The position numbers were made by a program, and so were the translations under genes. A stretch of 64,000 bases of DNA, from assembly GCA_016278265.1 (NCBI GenBank), contig JADQCE010000002.1, forward strand, positions 62,001 through 126,000, in the 5' to 3' direction. Shown here one piece after another: positions 23,827-34,857 of the stretch. Source of the stretch: Halothiobacillus sp. Its GTDB lineage: Bacteria > Pseudomonadota > Gammaproteobacteria > Halothiobacillales > Halothiobacillaceae. The notes under the pieces are model-generated. The model did not search any database. It had not been told where the DNA came from and worked only from the letters and a program-made list of their open reading frames with translations. How positions within the stretch are numbered: position 1 is the first letter of the stretch; each line of letters starts with the position of its first letter.

Positions 23827-23919
23827 GGCGGGCTATATCCCTCGCTAAAGCCGCCGATTTCTTGTTGATTTACGGTTGAGTTTCGCGAGTGACTTTCCAG
23901 ACGCACTTTTCAGGTATCC

Positions 23920-26376
23920 ATGACCGATTCAAACCTCGAAGACCCGAACGCGCCGCGCGAGGCCGAGAAATACGACAACCCCGTGGCCAGCCGCGAATTC
24001 CTGCTCGACCTGTTGGGCAAGCAGGATGGTCCGATCACGCTAAATCGGCTGATCAGCGAGCTCGGCTACGACGGTGACGAGGAGCGCATCGAGGGCCTGC
24101 GTCGCCGCCTGCGCGCGATGGAGCGCGACGGCCAGGCCATTCGCAATCGCCGCGGCGGTTACATGCCGGTCAGCAAGGCCGAATTGGTGCGTGGCCGGGT
24201 AATCGGTCACCGCGACGGTTTCGGTTTCTTGGTGCCCGACGAGGGTGGCAACGACGTCTTCCTTTCGCCGCGCGTCATGCGTGCCCTGCTGCACGGCGAC
24301 CGCGCCGTGGTCCAGGTGGTTGGCGAGGACCGCCGCGGCCGTCCCGAGGGCGCGCTGGTCGAGGTCATCGAGCGGGCCAATGCCGAGATCGTCGGTCGCC
24401 TGGTGATCGAGGCTGGCGTGGCATTCGTCATCCCCGACAACACCCGCATGACCCAGGACGTGCTGATCCCGATGGAGGCGCTCGGTGGGGCGAGCGACCG
24501 CCAGATCGTTCGGGTCGCACTGGTCGAGCAACCGACGCAACGGCACAAGCCGGTCGGCAAGATCATCGAGGTGCTGGGCGATCACATGTCGCCGGGCATG
24601 GAAATCGACGTCGCCATCCGCGCCCACGGCATTCCCCATGAGTGGCCGGAAGAGGTCGAGCGTCACATCGAGCACATGAGCGACCAGGTCGCCGAGGAAG
24701 ACAAGGTCGGCCGGGTCGACCTGCGCGACGTGCCGTTGGTGACCATCGACGGTTCGGATTCCAAGGATCTCGACGACGCGGTCTTTTGTGAGCCGACCCC
24801 GAAGGGCTTCCGCCTGTTGGTGGCGATCGCGGATGTCTCACATTACGTGCGCATCGGTTCGGCGCTCGACGAGGAAGGCTTCCGCCGCGGGACCTCGGTC
24901 TACTTCCCGGGTCGCGTGGTACCGATGCTGCCCGAGATCCTCTCGAACGGCCTGTGCTCGGTAAACCCGGACGTGGATCGCCTCTGCCTGTGCGCGGAGA
25001 TGCTGATCAACAGCCAGGGTCAGATCATTCGCTCGCGTTTCTTCGAGGGCGTGATGAAGAGTCACGCGCGCCTGACCTACGACAACGTCGCGGCCATGGT
25101 GCTCGACAACGATCAGGAAGTGCGCGACGAATTCGCCCACGTGATCAAGCCGGTCGAGGCGCTGCATGAGCTGTACAAGGTGCTGCGGGCCGAGCGCGAG
25201 TCCCGCGGGGCGATTGACTTCGACACCGTCGAGACCAAGATCGTCTTCGGCGAGAACCGCAAGATTGAGGCGATCGTGCCCTACGAGCGCAACGACGCGC
25301 ACAAGATCATCGAGGAGTGCATGATCGCGGCAAACGTCGCCGCCGGTCGCTTCCTTGCCCGTCGCAAGATCCCGTCGCTCTACCGCGTGCACGATCGTCC
25401 GGGCGCCGAGAAGATCGACGACCTGCGCGCCGCGCTCAAGGAGAAGGGGCTGACGCTCGGTGGCGGCGACAAGCCGACCCCGGCCGACTTTAACGCCCTG
25501 ATCGCCGAGGCAAAGGGCCGTCCAGACTTCGCCACCATCCAGACCTTGTTGCTGCGCTCGCTGCAGCAGGCGGTTTACGCGCCCGACAACCTGGGCCACT
25601 TCGGCCTGGCCCACGAGCACTACGCACACTTCACCTCGCCGATCCGCCGTTACCCGGACTTGATGGTCCATCGCGCCATCCGGCACGTGGTGCGTACCGG
25701 TGCCGCCGAGGACTTCCCGTACAGCCACGAGGAAATGCTGCTGATCGGCGAGCATTGCTCGAACAACGAGCGACGTGCCGACGAGGCAACGCGCGATGCC
25801 ACCGATTGGCTCAAGTGCGAGTTCATGCTCGACAAGGTCGGGAATGTCTACGAGGGCCGGGTGGCCTCCGTGTTGGGCTTCGGTCTGTTTGTCCAGCTCA
25901 AGGACTTCTACGTCGACGGCCTGCTGCACATCACCGCCCTCAAGCGCGATTTCTATCACTTCGATCCGGTGACCGTCTCGCTCAAGGGCGAGCGCAGCGG
26001 CAAGACCTATTCGCTCAACGACACCATCCACGTGCGGGTGGCGCGCGTCGATCTGGACGAGCGCAAGATCGACTTCATGCTGCCGGATGACGAGGAAGTC
26101 GCCGATAGCGAGGACCGGTCGAGTGGCGACTCGGGTACTGAAGAAGACAAGTCGTCGGAAAGCCCGGAGAGTTCGGAGAAAGGCCCGGAGAGCTCGGATG
26201 ACAAGTCCGGCGACGAGGGCAGCAGTGGCGGCAAGAAACGCCGGCCGCGCCGCCGGCGCCGCCGCAAGCCCCAGGATGGGGGTGACGGCGGTCAGGATGA
26301 CGGCCAGAGCGATGGTGAAGGCCAGGCCGAGAACAAGGGCAAGGCCGACGAGTCGTCCGACGACCCGCGCAACTAA
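23920..26376 (+). CDS. rnr: Ribonuclease R
   Basis: RNase R is a processive 3'-to-5' exoribonuclease that degrades structured RNA and acts in trans-translation and stress. The 818 residues contain an N-terminal winged-helix region, two cold-shock domains (RGRVIGHRDGFGFLVPDEGG near 90), the RNB catalytic domain with DGSDSKDLDDAVF near 272-284 whose Asp residues hold the metal, the SPIRRYPDLMVHR motif, and an S1 domain (YEGRVASVLGFGLFVQL). The last ~100 residues are a low-complexity Ser/Asp/Glu tail interrupted by a basic stretch KKRRPRRRRRRK. Start ATG 23920; rlmB follows 11 bases after the stop. Confidence 0.96.
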   Translation: MTDSNLEDPNAPREAEKYDNPVASREFLLDLLGKQDGPITLNRLISELGYDGDEERIEGLRRRLRAMERDGQAIRNRRGGYMPVSKAELVRGRVIGHRDGFGFLVPDEGGNDVFLSPRVMRALLHGDRAVVQVVGEDRRGRPEGALVEVIERANAEIVGRLVIEAGVAFVIPDNTRMTQDVLIPMEALGGASDRQIVRVALVEQPTQRHKPVGKIIEVLGDHMSPGMEIDVAIRAHGIPHEWPEEVERHIEHMSDQVAEEDKVGRVDLRDVPLVTIDGSDSKDLDDAVFCEPTPKGFRLLVAIADVSHYVRIGSALDEEGFRRGTSVYFPGRVVPMLPEILSNGLCSVNPDVDRLCLCAEMLINSQGQIIRSRFFEGVMKSHARLTYDNVAAMVLDNDQEVRDEFAHVIKPVEALHELYKVLRAERESRGAIDFDTVETKIVFGENRKIEAIVPYERNDAHKIIEECMIAANVAAGRFLARRKIPSLYRVHDRPGAEKIDDLRAALKEKGLTLGGGDKPTPADFNALIAEAKGRPDFATIQTLLLRSLQQAVYAPDNLGHFGLAHEHYAHFTSPIRRYPDLMVHRAIRHVVRTGAAEDFPYSHEEMLLIGEHCSNNERRADEATRDATDWLKCEFMLDKVGNVYEGRVASVLGFGLFVQLKDFYVDGLLHITALKRDFYHFDPVTVSLKGERSGKTYSLNDTIHVRVARVDLDERKIDFMLPDDEEVADSEDRSSGDSGTEEDKSSESPESSEKGPESSDDKSGDEGSSGGKKRRPRRRRRRKPQDGGDGGQDDGQSDGEGQAENKGKADESSDDPRN

Positions 26377-26387
26377 TCGCCGCTGTA

Positions 26388-27158
26388 ATGGCCCGCCCCC
26401 AAGAGCCCACCTGGATCGGCGGCTTTCACGCGGTCGAGGCTGCCCTGCGTGAGCGCCCGGAGCGCATCGAGCGGGTCGCCCTGTCGGGCCGGGATGATCG
26501 CCGCGCCCGCCGCCTGCAGGCGCTAGCCGAACGGGCGGGCGTCACGGTGGAGTCGCGCGACGAGCCCTGGTTCGACAAGCTGCGCAGCGATGGGCGGCCC
26601 CTGAAACACCAGGGGGTCGCGGCATTGGTGGCCCTGAGTCAGGCCGGTGACGAGCAGGACCTCGCCGCGTTGCTCGACGGTAGCGATCAAGTGCCTCTGC
26701 TGCTCGTCCTCGATGGCGTCACCGACCCGCACAATCTGGGTGCCTGTCTGCGCGCTGCCGAGGCGGCCGGGGTGCTCGCGGTGATCGCGCCGAAGGATCG
26801 AGCCTGCGGCCTGACGCCCGCCGCCCGTACGACCTCCGCCGGCTCGGCCGAGCGTCTGCCCTTCTTCCAGGTGACCAACCTGTCGCGCACCCTGGCCGAT
26901 CTCAAGGCGCGCGGCCTGTGGATCGTCGGGGCCGCTGGCGAGGGCCCGGTCTCACTCTACCAGAGCGATTTCGCCTGCGAGCCGGTCGCCCTGGTGATGG
27001 GGGCCGAGGGCGGCGGTCTGCGCCGCCTGACCCGTGAGCGCTGCGATCAGTTGATCCACATCCCGATGGCGCCGAGTGTCGAGAGCCTGAACGTGTCGGT
27101 GGCCTCGGCCGTCTGCCTGTTCGAGTTCCGGCGCCAGCGATTGGCGTCCGCCACCTAA
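26388..27158 (+). CDS. rlmB: 23S rRNA (guanosine-2'-O-)-methyltransferase RlmB
   Basis: RlmB methylates the ribose of G2251 (E. coli numbering) in the 23S P-loop. The 256 residues have an N-terminal substrate-binding domain (WIGGFHAVEAALRERPERIE) and a SPOUT knot domain with all three motifs: LDGVTDPHNLGACLRAAEAA, LVMGAEGGGLRRL, and IPMAPSVESLNVSVASAV. rnr-rlmB adjacency is conserved in gammaproteobacteria. ATG 26388 has no strong ribosome site; coupling to rnr across the 11-base gap is likely. Confidence 0.95.
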   Translation: MARPQEPTWIGGFHAVEAALRERPERIERVALSGRDDRRARRLQALAERAGVTVESRDEPWFDKLRSDGRPLKHQGVAALVALSQAGDEQDLAALLDGSDQVPLLLVLDGVTDPHNLGACLRAAEAAGVLAVIAPKDRACGLTPAARTTSAGSAERLPFFQVTNLSRTLADLKARGLWIVGAAGEGPVSLYQSDFACEPVALVMGAEGGGLRRLTRERCDQLIHIPMAPSVESLNVSVASAVCLFEFRRQRLASAT

Positions 27159-27206
27159 GGCGACCTCGTCCCGGTTGCTCCCGTCGAAACCGGCTGACGT
27201 TTCCGG

Positions 27207-27212
27207 TAAAAT
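27207..27212 (+). promoter_or_regulatory. Possible -10 element upstream of the aminotransferase
   Basis: TAAAAT lies 79 bases before the aminotransferase ATG in the 132-base gap after rlmB. No convincing -35 is at the right distance, so this is tentative. Confidence 0.25.
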
Positions 27213-27290
27213 GCCCACCGAATCATTTCAATGTGGTCCGGTGTTCCCGCGCCCGCCGGCGAACGCCTACCCAGGGAGTCAGCTGCCGTC

Positions 27291-28472
27291 ATGAACCTTT
27301 CCGACCGGGTCCGCCGGGTCCGTCCCTCACCGACACTCGCCGTCACCGCCAAGGCCGCCGAACTGCGTGCCGCCGGCCGCGACATCATCAGCCTCGGTGC
27401 CGGCGAACCGGACTTCGACACCCCGAAGCACATCGGTGAGGCGGGCATCCAGGCGATCCGCGACGGCTTTACCCGCTACACTGCGGTCGAGGGCATCGTC
27501 GAGCTGCGCCAGGCGATCAAGGACAAGCTCCAAACGGAGCAGGGTCTGGAATATGGCCTGGACCAGATCATCGTCTCCACCGGCGGCAAGCAGAGCATCT
27601 TCAATCTCTGTCAGGCCCTGCTCAATCCGGGCGACGAGGCCATCATCTCCGCGCCGTACTGGGTCTCCTACCCCGACATGGTGCGCCTGGCGGGCGGCGA
27701 GCCGGTGATTGTCTCCGCCGGCCAGGACCAGGGCTTCAAGATGACCCCGCGCCAGCTGGCGGCCGCGATCACCGACAAGACCCGCCTGGTGATGCTCAAC
27801 AGCCCGTCCAACCCGACGGGCGTGGCCTATACCCGCGAAGACTGGGGCCAGCTGGCGGACGTCCTGCGCGATCACCCCGAGATCGTGATCGCCACCGACG
27901 ACATGTACGAGAAGATCCTTTGGGCCGACGAGCCGTTCTCGAACATCGCCATGGTGGCGCCGGACCTGGTCCCGCGCACCGTGGTGCTCAATGGCGTGAG
28001 CAAGGCCTACGCCATGACCGGCTGGCGGATCGGCTACGCCGCCGGTCCGGCCGACCTGATCAAGGCGATGAAGGTGCTCCAGTCGCAGAGCACCTCGGGT
28101 GCCTGTTCGATCGCCCAGAAGGCGGCCTGCGAGGCGATCGCCGGCGACCAGTCGGAGATCGATGCCATGGTGGCTGCCTTCCACGAGCGCCACGACTATG
28201 TGGTCGAGGCGCTGAACGATCTCCCGGGCGTCACCTGCCTGTCGGGGCAGGGCGCCTTCTACAGTTTCCCCGACGTCTCGGCCGCCATGAAGGCGCTGGG
28301 CATCGCAGACGACGTCGCCTTCTCCGAGCACCTGCTCGAGGAGGCCGGTGTGGCCGTGGTGCCAGGGTCGGCCTTTGGTGCCCCGGGCCACGTTCGCCTG
28401 AGCTACGCAACCAGTCTGGACGCGTTGCGCGAGGCCATCGAGCGGATCCGCGCGGTCCTGTCGGCGGCCTGA
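27291..28472 (+). CDS. Aspartate aminotransferase (class I, PLP-dependent)
   Basis: Reversible transamination between aspartate and 2-oxoglutarate, PLP-dependent. The 393 residues are of the aminotransferase I-beta type found in Thermus and many proteobacteria rather than E. coli AspC. Seen: GAGEPDFDTPKHI near 37-49, GGKQSIFN for the phosphate site, NSPSNPTG, and the Schiff-base lysine in NGVSKAYAMTGWRIGYAAGP. Substrate could include prephenate in related enzymes. ATG 27291 is chosen from the family start MNLSDRVRRVRPS; GGGAG is 12 bases upstream. Lies between rlmB and recA. Confidence 0.88.
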   Translation: MNLSDRVRRVRPSPTLAVTAKAAELRAAGRDIISLGAGEPDFDTPKHIGEAGIQAIRDGFTRYTAVEGIVELRQAIKDKLQTEQGLEYGLDQIIVSTGGKQSIFNLCQALLNPGDEAIISAPYWVSYPDMVRLAGGEPVIVSAGQDQGFKMTPRQLAAAITDKTRLVMLNSPSNPTGVAYTREDWGQLADVLRDHPEIVIATDDMYEKILWADEPFSNIAMVAPDLVPRTVVLNGVSKAYAMTGWRIGYAAGPADLIKAMKVLQSQSTSGACSIAQKAACEAIAGDQSEIDAMVAAFHERHDYVVEALNDLPGVTCLSGQGAFYSFPDVSAAMKALGIADDVAFSEHLLEEAGVAVVPGSAFGAPGHVRLSYATSLDALREAIERIRAVLSAA

Positions 28473-28559
28473 TCGAAGCCAATTTTCACGGTGGCCGGCA
28501 GGGAGGTCGGCCGCCTTTCAATGTCTGCATTTCAAGCCCTAAGGGTTGGGAGTTGACCG

Positions 28560-29606
<1,047 letters not shown>

Positions 29607-29621
29607 GGTCGGCCACGTCCC

Positions 29622-30104
29622 GTGGATGACGAGAAACCCCGCCTGCTTGATTGCGAGAAGCGTGCGGTCGGCCTGCTCGCCCGGCGTGAGCACAGTCGGC
29701 GGGAGCTCGCCCGCAAGCTGGCCGACCGGGGTTTCACTACCGATGAAATCGAACCGACCCTCGACCGGCTGGCCGACGAAGGCTGGCAGTCGGATCAGCG
29801 CTATGCCGAAAGCCTGATCCGTGCCCGTTCGGCGCGTCGCTATGGCCCGGATCGCATCACCAACGAGTTGTCCCAGCAGGGTGTCGACGAGGCCGTGGCC
29901 GGCGCGGCCTTCGCGGCCGAGCCGCGGGATTGGGAGGCTCTAGCGCGTGATCAGCTGGTCGCGCGCTTTCGTGAACCGCCCGAGGATTTCCCCGAGCGTG
30001 CCCGTCGACACCGCCACCTTGTCCGACGAGGCTTTCCGCCCGATCTCGCCCACGAGCTGGCCGGGTGGTGGCCCGATTCGGAGTCGGATCAGGGCGTTTT
30101 CTAA
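29622..30104 (+). CDS. recX: Regulatory protein RecX
   Basis: RecX binds and inhibits RecA filaments. The 160 residues contain three-helix repeats: RAVGLLARREHSRRELARKL, then LADEGWQSDQRYAESLIRAR, GPDRITNELSQQGV and a degenerate C-terminal repeat (RARRHRHLVRRGFPPDLAHE). The start is GTG 29622, 15 bases after recA; TAAGG upstream is a weak ribosome site. An ATG a few bases later is out of frame. Conserved recA-recX pair. Confidence 0.88.
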   Translation: MDDEKPRLLDCEKRAVGLLARREHSRRELARKLADRGFTTDEIEPTLDRLADEGWQSDQRYAESLIRARSARRYGPDRITNELSQQGVDEAVAGAAFAAEPRDWEALARDQLVARFREPPEDFPERARRHRHLVRRGFPPDLAHELAGWWPDSESDQGVF

Positions 30105-30156
30105 ACCGCTTGTTTCGCCAGCCTCTCCATCCATCGGAAAAGGCGTCCGCCTGCGC

Positions 30157-30162
30157 TACAAT
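30157..30162 (+). promoter_or_regulatory. Possible -10 of an alaS promoter
   Basis: TACAAT followed by GC-rich CCGCGC lies 38 bases before the alaS ATG. No good -35 is seen at 16-18 bases, so read-through from recA remains possible. Confidence 0.35.
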
Positions 30163-30200
30163 CCGCGCTTTGTCTTCCCGCTTCCCGAGATGGTCCGTGC

Positions 30201-32816
30201 ATGAAAACCAGCGCCGAGATTCGTCAGTCCTTTCTGGATTTCTTCGCCGAGCGAGGGCACGAGGTCGTGCCCTCCGCGTCGTTGATTCCGGCCAATGACC
30301 CGACGCTCCTGTTCACCAACGCCGGCATGGTGCCCTTCAAGGAGGCCTTTCTTGGCCAGGAGAAGCGCGCCAACCCGCGTGCGGTCTCCGTGCAGCGCTG
30401 CGTGCGCGCCGGCGGCAAGCACAACGATCTCGAAAACGTCGGTTACACCGCCCGGCACCACACCTTCTTCGAGATGCTGGGCAATTTCAGCTTCGGTGAC
30501 TACTTCAAGGGTGAGGCGATCCGCTACGGCTGGGACTTTTTGACCCAGACCCTCGGTCTGCCCGCCGAGCGCCTGCTGGTGACCGTCTACGAGACCGACG
30601 ACGAGGCCTTCGCCCACTGGCGCGACGACATCGGCCTGCCCGAGGACCGCATCTTGCGCATTGGCGACCAACCGGGCGGCGGTTCGGACAACTTCTGGCA
30701 GATGGGCGATACCGGTCCCTGCGGTCCCTGCTCCGAGATCTTCTACGACCACGGCCCGGAGATCCCGGGCGGCCCGCCGGGTTCGCCGGACGAGGACGGT
30801 GATCGCTTCATCGAGATCTGGAATATCGTCTTCATGCAGTACGACCGGGCGGCCGACGGCACGCTCAGTGACCTGCCCAAGCCGTCGGTCGATACCGGGA
30901 TGGGGCTCGAGCGCCTCGCGGCGGTCATGCAGGGCGTGCACTCGAATTACCAGATCGACCTGTTCCAGCACCTGATCGCCGCAGCCGCCGAGGCGACCGG
31001 CGCGAGCGACCGCGAGTCGAGCTCGCTGAAGGTCATCGCCGACCACATCCGCTCCTGCGCCTTCCTGATCGTCGACGGGGTGCGTCCGGGCAACGAAGGG
31101 CGCGACTACGTGCTGCGCCGGATCATCCGCCGGGCGGCCCGTCACGGGCACAAGTTGGGCCAGGACGCGCCGTTCTTCCACAAGCTGGTCGGGCCGTTGG
31201 TCAAGGAGATGGGCGATGCCTATCCGGAGCTGGTCAAGGCCGAAGTCGAGGTCGCCCGGGTGCTGCTCGCCGAGGAAGAGCGTTTCCTGCAGACGCTCGC
31301 CTCGGGCATGCAGGTGCTCGAGCAGGCGGTCGCCGGATTGCCCGCCGGCGGCACGATCGACGGCGAAACCGCCTTCAAGCTGTACGACACCCACGGTTTT
31401 CCGCTGGACCTGACCGCCGATATCGCCCGTGAGCGTGGATTGTCGGTGGACGAGGCCGGCTTCGAGCGCGAGATGGCCGAGCGTCGCGCCCAGTCCCGCG
31501 CGGCAAGCCATTTCACCGCCGAGACGATCAAGATCGGCACCGACGAACCCACCGAGTTTGCCGGCTACGAGCACGAATCCGTCGAGGCTCAGGTGACTGC
31601 GGTGGCCCGCGAGGGCAGCCAGGCCGAGGCGCTCGAGAGAGGCCAGGACGGCGTGATCGCACTGGACCGCACGCCGTTCTACGCCGAATCCGGTGGCCAG
31701 GTGGGCGACACCGGCGTGATCGAGTCAGCCAATGGTCGCTTCGTCGTGCACGACACCCAGAAGCAGGGCGGCGTTTTCCTTCACCACGGCACGCTCACGG
31801 ACGGGCACCTGGCCCCGGGGGATGTGGTCACCGCGCACATCGATGCCGACCGCCGCGCCGAGATCCGCCTGAACCACTCCGCCACGCACCTGCTGCACGC
31901 CGCGTTGCGTGACGTGCTCGGGGATCACGTCCAGCAGAAGGGCTCGCGCGTCGGCCCAGAAACCCTGCGTTTCGATTTCTCGCACGACAAGCCGGTCACC
32001 CGCGAGCAATTGCGGCAGATCGAGCGACTGGTCAATGCCCAGGTCCGCGAGAACCACGCGGTCGAGACCCGCGAGATGGCGATCGACGATGCGCGTGCGG
32101 CCGGTGCCATGGCGCTGTTCGGCGAGAAGTACGGCGACACCGTGCGCGTGGTCACCATGGGGCCGTTTTCGATGGAGCTCTGCGGCGGCACCCACGCCCG
32201 TCGCGGCGGCGACATCGGCCTGTTCAAGATCCTGGCCGAGTCGGGCGTGGCTTCCGGCGTGCGCCGCATCGAGGCGGTCACCGGGGCGGCCGCATTGGCC
32301 GAGGCCGAGAGCGCCGACCAGACGGTGGGCGAGATCGCCGAGCTGCTGCGCGGGCCAAAGACCGAGGCGGCCGAGCGGGTCGCCCAGATGCTGGAACGCT
32401 CCCGTCAGCTCGAGCGCGAACTGGCCAAGCTCAAGGCCGAACTGGCCTCAGCCAGCGGTGACGAACTGGCCGACAGTGCCGAGACCATCGGTTCGGCCAA
32501 GGTGCTGGTCGCCGAGTTGCCCGGTGCCGATGCCGGCACCCTGCGCGAGAGCATGGACAAGTTGCGTGACAAGCTCGGCACCGCTGCGATCCTGCTGGGC
32601 ACCGTCGATGACGGCAAGGTGCGCCTGGTCGCCGGGCTGTCGAAGGACCTGACCAAGACCTTCAAGGCGGGAGACTGGGTCAACGTCGCCGCCGCCGAGG
32701 TGGGCGGCAAGGGGGGCGGTCGACCGGACATGGCGCAGGCGGGCGGCAGTCAGCCCGAACGTCTCGCCGAGGCCCTGTCCGCGGCGCGCGCCTGGGTGGC
32801 CGAGCAGCTGGGCTGA
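30201..32816 (+). CDS. alaS: Alanyl-tRNA synthetase
   Basis: Charges tRNA-Ala and edits misacylated Ser/Gly. The 871 residues have a class II catalytic domain at the N-terminus ([39 protein letters not shown]), the editing domain with the zinc/catalytic motifs [11 protein letters not shown] and [11 protein letters not shown], and the C-Ala domain ending WVAEQLG with [15 protein letters not shown]. Length is close to E. coli AlaS (876). ATG 30201. The alaS-lysC-csrA-tRNA-Ser order is widely conserved in this class. Confidence 0.97.
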   Translation: MKTSAEIRQSFLDFFAERGHEVVPSASLIPANDPTLLFTNAGMVPFKEAFLGQEKRANPRAVSVQRCVRAGGKHNDLENVGYTARHHTFFEMLGNFSFGDYFKGEAIRYGWDFLTQTLGLPAERLLVTVYETDDEAFAHWRDDIGLPEDRILRIGDQPGGGSDNFWQMGDTGPCGPCSEIFYDHGPEIPGGPPGSPDEDGDRFIEIWNIVFMQYDRAADGTLSDLPKPSVDTGMGLERLAAVMQGVHSNYQIDLFQHLIAAAAEATGASDRESSSLKVIADHIRSCAFLIVDGVRPGNEGRDYVLRRIIRRAARHGHKLGQDAPFFHKLVGPLVKEMGDAYPELVKAEVEVARVLLAEEERFLQTLASGMQVLEQAVAGLPAGGTIDGETAFKLYDTHGFPLDLTADIARERGLSVDEAGFEREMAERRAQSRAASHFTAETIKIGTDEPTEFAGYEHESVEAQVTAVAREGSQAEALERGQDGVIALDRTPFYAESGGQVGDTGVIESANGRFVVHDTQKQGGVFLHHGTLTDGHLAPGDVVTAHIDADRRAEIRLNHSATHLLHAALRDVLGDHVQQKGSRVGPETLRFDFSHDKPVTREQLRQIERLVNAQVRENHAVETREMAIDDARAAGAMALFGEKYGDTVRVVTMGPFSMELCGGTHARRGGDIGLFKILAESGVASGVRRIEAVTGAAALAEAESADQTVGEIAELLRGPKTEAAERVAQMLERSRQLERELAKLKAELASASGDELADSAETIGSAKVLVAELPGADAGTLRESMDKLRDKLGTAAILLGTVDDGKVRLVAGLSKDLTKTFKAGDWVNVAAAEVGGKGGGRPDMAQAGGSQPERLAEALSAARAWVAEQLG

Positions 32817-32885
32817 ACCGGGCTGCCGGTTCGGTGTCCAACCATCGGGAGCCGGCTCATGGATGAAAAAGTCAAGCAGGCGGTT

Positions 32886-32891
32886 TATACT
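32886..32891 (+). promoter_or_regulatory. -10 of a probable lysC promoter
   Basis: TATACT followed by GCCCGG lies 76 bases before the lysC ATG in the 151-base gap after alaS. The region 16-18 bases upstream reads GATGAAAAA and gives only a poor -35. Confidence 0.4.
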
Positions 32892-32967
32892 GCCCGGCTG
32901 CTTTGACTTTCTCACGTCAGCGACAAGGAGCTGGTGCCGTGATGCCGGTGCCAAGGAAAACCACACT

Positions 32968-34200
32968 ATGGCGTTAATCGTACAGAAATACGGCGGTACC
33001 TCGGTCGGTACGGTCGAGCGTATCCAAGCGGTCGCCGAGCGCGTGCAGCGTTCGGTGGCCAACGGCGACTCGGTGGTCGTCGTGGTCTCGGCCATGAGTG
33101 GCGAGACCAACCGCCTGATCGGCATGGCCAACCAGATCCAGGCCGAGCCGACCCCGCGTGAACTGGATACCCTGGTCGCCACCGGCGAGCAGGTGACCAT
33201 CGCACTGCTCTCCATGGCCCTGCAGGCGCGTGGCCAGGACGCGCGCTCCTATACCGGCGCGCAGGTGCGCATCCTCACCGACAGCACCCATACCAAGGCG
33301 CGTATTCAGTCCATCGATACCGACACCATCCGCGGCGATCTCGATGCCGGTCGAGTGGTCGTGGTCGCCGGCTTCCAGGGCGTGGACGAGCACGGCCAGA
33401 TCACCACGCTCGGCCGGGGCGGGTCGGATACCTCGGCCGTGGCGCTGGCCGCGGCGCTCAAGGCCGACGAGTGCCAGATCTACACCGACGTCGACGGCGT
33501 GTACACGACCGATCCGCGTGTCGTGCCCAAGGCGCGCCGGCTGGACCGGATCACCTTTGAGGAAATGCTGGAAATGGCCAGCCTGGGCTCGAAGGTTCTG
33601 CAGATCCGCTCGGTGGAATTTGCCGGCAAGTACAACGTGCCCATGCGGGTGCTGTCCTCGTTCCAGGACGGCCCCGGCACCCTGATTACCCTGGAGGAAG
33701 ACGGCGTGGAAGAACCAGTAATTTCCGGGATCGCGTTCCACAAGGACGAGGCCCAGCTGACCATCAAGGGCGTGCCGGACAGCCCCGGGATCGCCTACAA
33801 GATCCTCGGCCCGATCGGCGAGGCCAACATCGAAGTCGACATGATCCTGCAGAACATCGGCGCCGATGACACCACGGACTTCACGTTCACGGTGCATCGC
33901 AACGATTTCGACAAGGCCCTCAACCTGATGCGTACCACCGCCGAAGAACTGGGCGCGCGTGAGGTCTCCGGTAACCACAACATCGTCAAGATTTCGCTCG
34001 TGGGTGTGGGCATGCGCTCGCACGCCGGCATTGCCTCGAAGATGTTCCGGGTGCTGGCCGAGGAGAAGATCAACATCCGCATGATCGCCACCTCCGAGAT
34101 CAAGATCTCGGTCGTGATCGATGACAAGTACCTGGAGCTGGCGGTGCGTGCCCTGCACGACGCCTTCGAACTGGATACCCCGGAAGTATCCTTGAGCTGA
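32968..34200 (+). CDS. lysC: Aspartokinase (monofunctional)
   Basis: Phosphorylates aspartate, the first step to Lys, Thr, Met and diaminopimelate. The 410 residues open [20 protein letters not shown], where KYGGTSVG is the kinase signature. [18 protein letters not shown] and [15 protein letters not shown] complete the catalytic domain, and two ACT domains follow from about residue 265 (feedback control by lysine and/or threonine). ATG 32968 is preceded by AAGGA; an upstream in-frame ATG at 32863 adds a non-homologous leader. It resembles the Pseudomonas type, which may also produce a beta form internally. Confidence 0.95.
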   Translation: MALIVQKYGGTSVGTVERIQAVAERVQRSVANGDSVVVVVSAMSGETNRLIGMANQIQAEPTPRELDTLVATGEQVTIALLSMALQARGQDARSYTGAQVRILTDSTHTKARIQSIDTDTIRGDLDAGRVVVVAGFQGVDEHGQITTLGRGGSDTSAVALAAALKADECQIYTDVDGVYTTDPRVVPKARRLDRITFEEMLEMASLGSKVLQIRSVEFAGKYNVPMRVLSSFQDGPGTLITLEEDGVEEPVISGIAFHKDEAQLTIKGVPDSPGIAYKILGPIGEANIEVDMILQNIGADDTTDFTFTVHRNDFDKALNLMRTTAEELGAREVSGNHNIVKISLVGVGMRSHAGIASKMFRVLAEEKINIRMIATSEIKISVVIDDKYLELAVRALHDAFELDTPEVSLS

Positions 34201-34229
34201 TCTGCGCCTTACCGACTAATATCCGGCTT

Positions 34230-34256
34230 GGCCCCCGACGGAACACAGGTGGGGCC
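34230..34256 (+). promoter_or_regulatory. Hairpin with ACGGA loop in the csrA leader
   Basis: GGCCCC (34230-34235) pairs with GGGGCC (34251-34256); the 15-base loop contains ACGGA (34238-34242), the CsrA core recognition sequence. It lies 25 bases before the csrA ATG and could be an autoregulatory CsrA site. TAATAT at 34217-34222 is a possible -10 just upstream. Confidence 0.45.
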
Positions 34257-34280
34257 GCTAAACACAGAGAGTGACCAGAT

Positions 34281-34478
34281 ATGTTGATTTTGACTCGCCG
34301 CATTGGTGAGGTGCTGCGCATCGGCGACGACGTCGCCATCACGGTGCTCGGCATCAAGGGAAACCAGGTCCGAATCGGTATTGATGCGCCGAAGGATGTC
34401 TCCGTGCATCGCGAGGAAATCTATCAGCGCATCAAGAGCGAAACGGAGCAGGACGGCGAAGGCGAGTCCTCGACCTGA
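34281..34478 (+). CDS. csrA: Carbon storage regulator CsrA/RsmA
   Basis: CsrA is a dimeric RNA-binding protein that represses or activates translation by binding GGA motifs in mRNA leaders. The 65 residues ([20 protein letters not shown]) include the RNA-contact residues Arg6-type (LTRR) and Arg44 in [11 protein letters not shown], with a Glu/Ser-rich tail [13 protein letters not shown] 34281. Located between lysC and tRNA-Ser as in E. coli and Pseudomonas. Confidence 0.96.
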   Translation: MLILTRRIGEVLRIGDDVAITVLGIKGNQVRIGIDAPKDVSVHREEIYQRIKSETEQDGEGESST

Positions 34479-34621
34479 GGCAGTCCCGTCGCGACCGTTT
34501 CGCTGCTTGCCGTTTGCACGGATTTCCGGAGATCGTCCGTTCCCGAGGCGCCGTGGTTTGGCCGCGTGCGGCGGGTTCGGCCGAGCGGCGCGATGAGGCG
34601 GCGCGCCGCGTTTCGGCGGCA

Positions 34622-34650
34622 TTGATTCCTGCCGTCAAAGCCGCTACCAT
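34622..34650 (+). promoter_or_regulatory. Promoter of tRNA-Ser(GCU)
   Basis: TTGATT (34622-34627), 17-base spacer, TACCAT (34645-34650), then a GC-rich discriminator GCGGCGC. Transcription would begin about 6 bases before the mature tRNA. Confidence 0.7.
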
Positions 34651-34662
34651 GCGGCGCTTGTT

Positions 34663-34755
34663 GGAGAGGTGGCCGAGTGGCTGAAGGCGCTCCCCTGCTA
34701 AGGGAGTAAGGGGTTTATAGCCCCTTCGAGGGTTCGAATCCCTCTCTCTCCGCCA
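34663..34755 (+). tRNA. tRNA-Ser, anticodon GCU
   Basis: A 93-base class II tRNA with encoded CCA (34753-34755). The acceptor GGAGAGG pairs with the 3' TCTCTCC (one G-T wobble). The D arm is GGCCGAGTGGCTGAAGGC. The anticodon stem CTCCC/GGGAG frames the loop CTGCTAA with anticodon GCT. A long variable arm (about 34706-34730) marks a serine tRNA, and the T arm is GAGGG-TTCGAAT-CCCTC. It reads AGC and AGU codons. csrA-tRNA-Ser adjacency is conserved. Confidence 0.96.
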
Positions 34756-34761
34756 CATCAG

Positions 34762-34794
34762 AAAAGCCCCGCCGGGTTTCCGGCGGGGCTTTTT
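34762..34794 (+). terminator. Intrinsic terminator after tRNA-Ser
   Basis: AAAAGCCCCGCCGG (34762-34775) pairs with CCGGCGGGGCTTTT (34780-34793), ending in TTTTT. The A-rich upstream side lets it serve the convergent SDR operon as well. Confidence 0.9.
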
Positions 34795-34857
34795 GCTTGT
34801 GAGTGCCTTGGGACCGCGCTGCCTGGTCGAGGGCATCCTAGCGAGACGTCGTGTATT

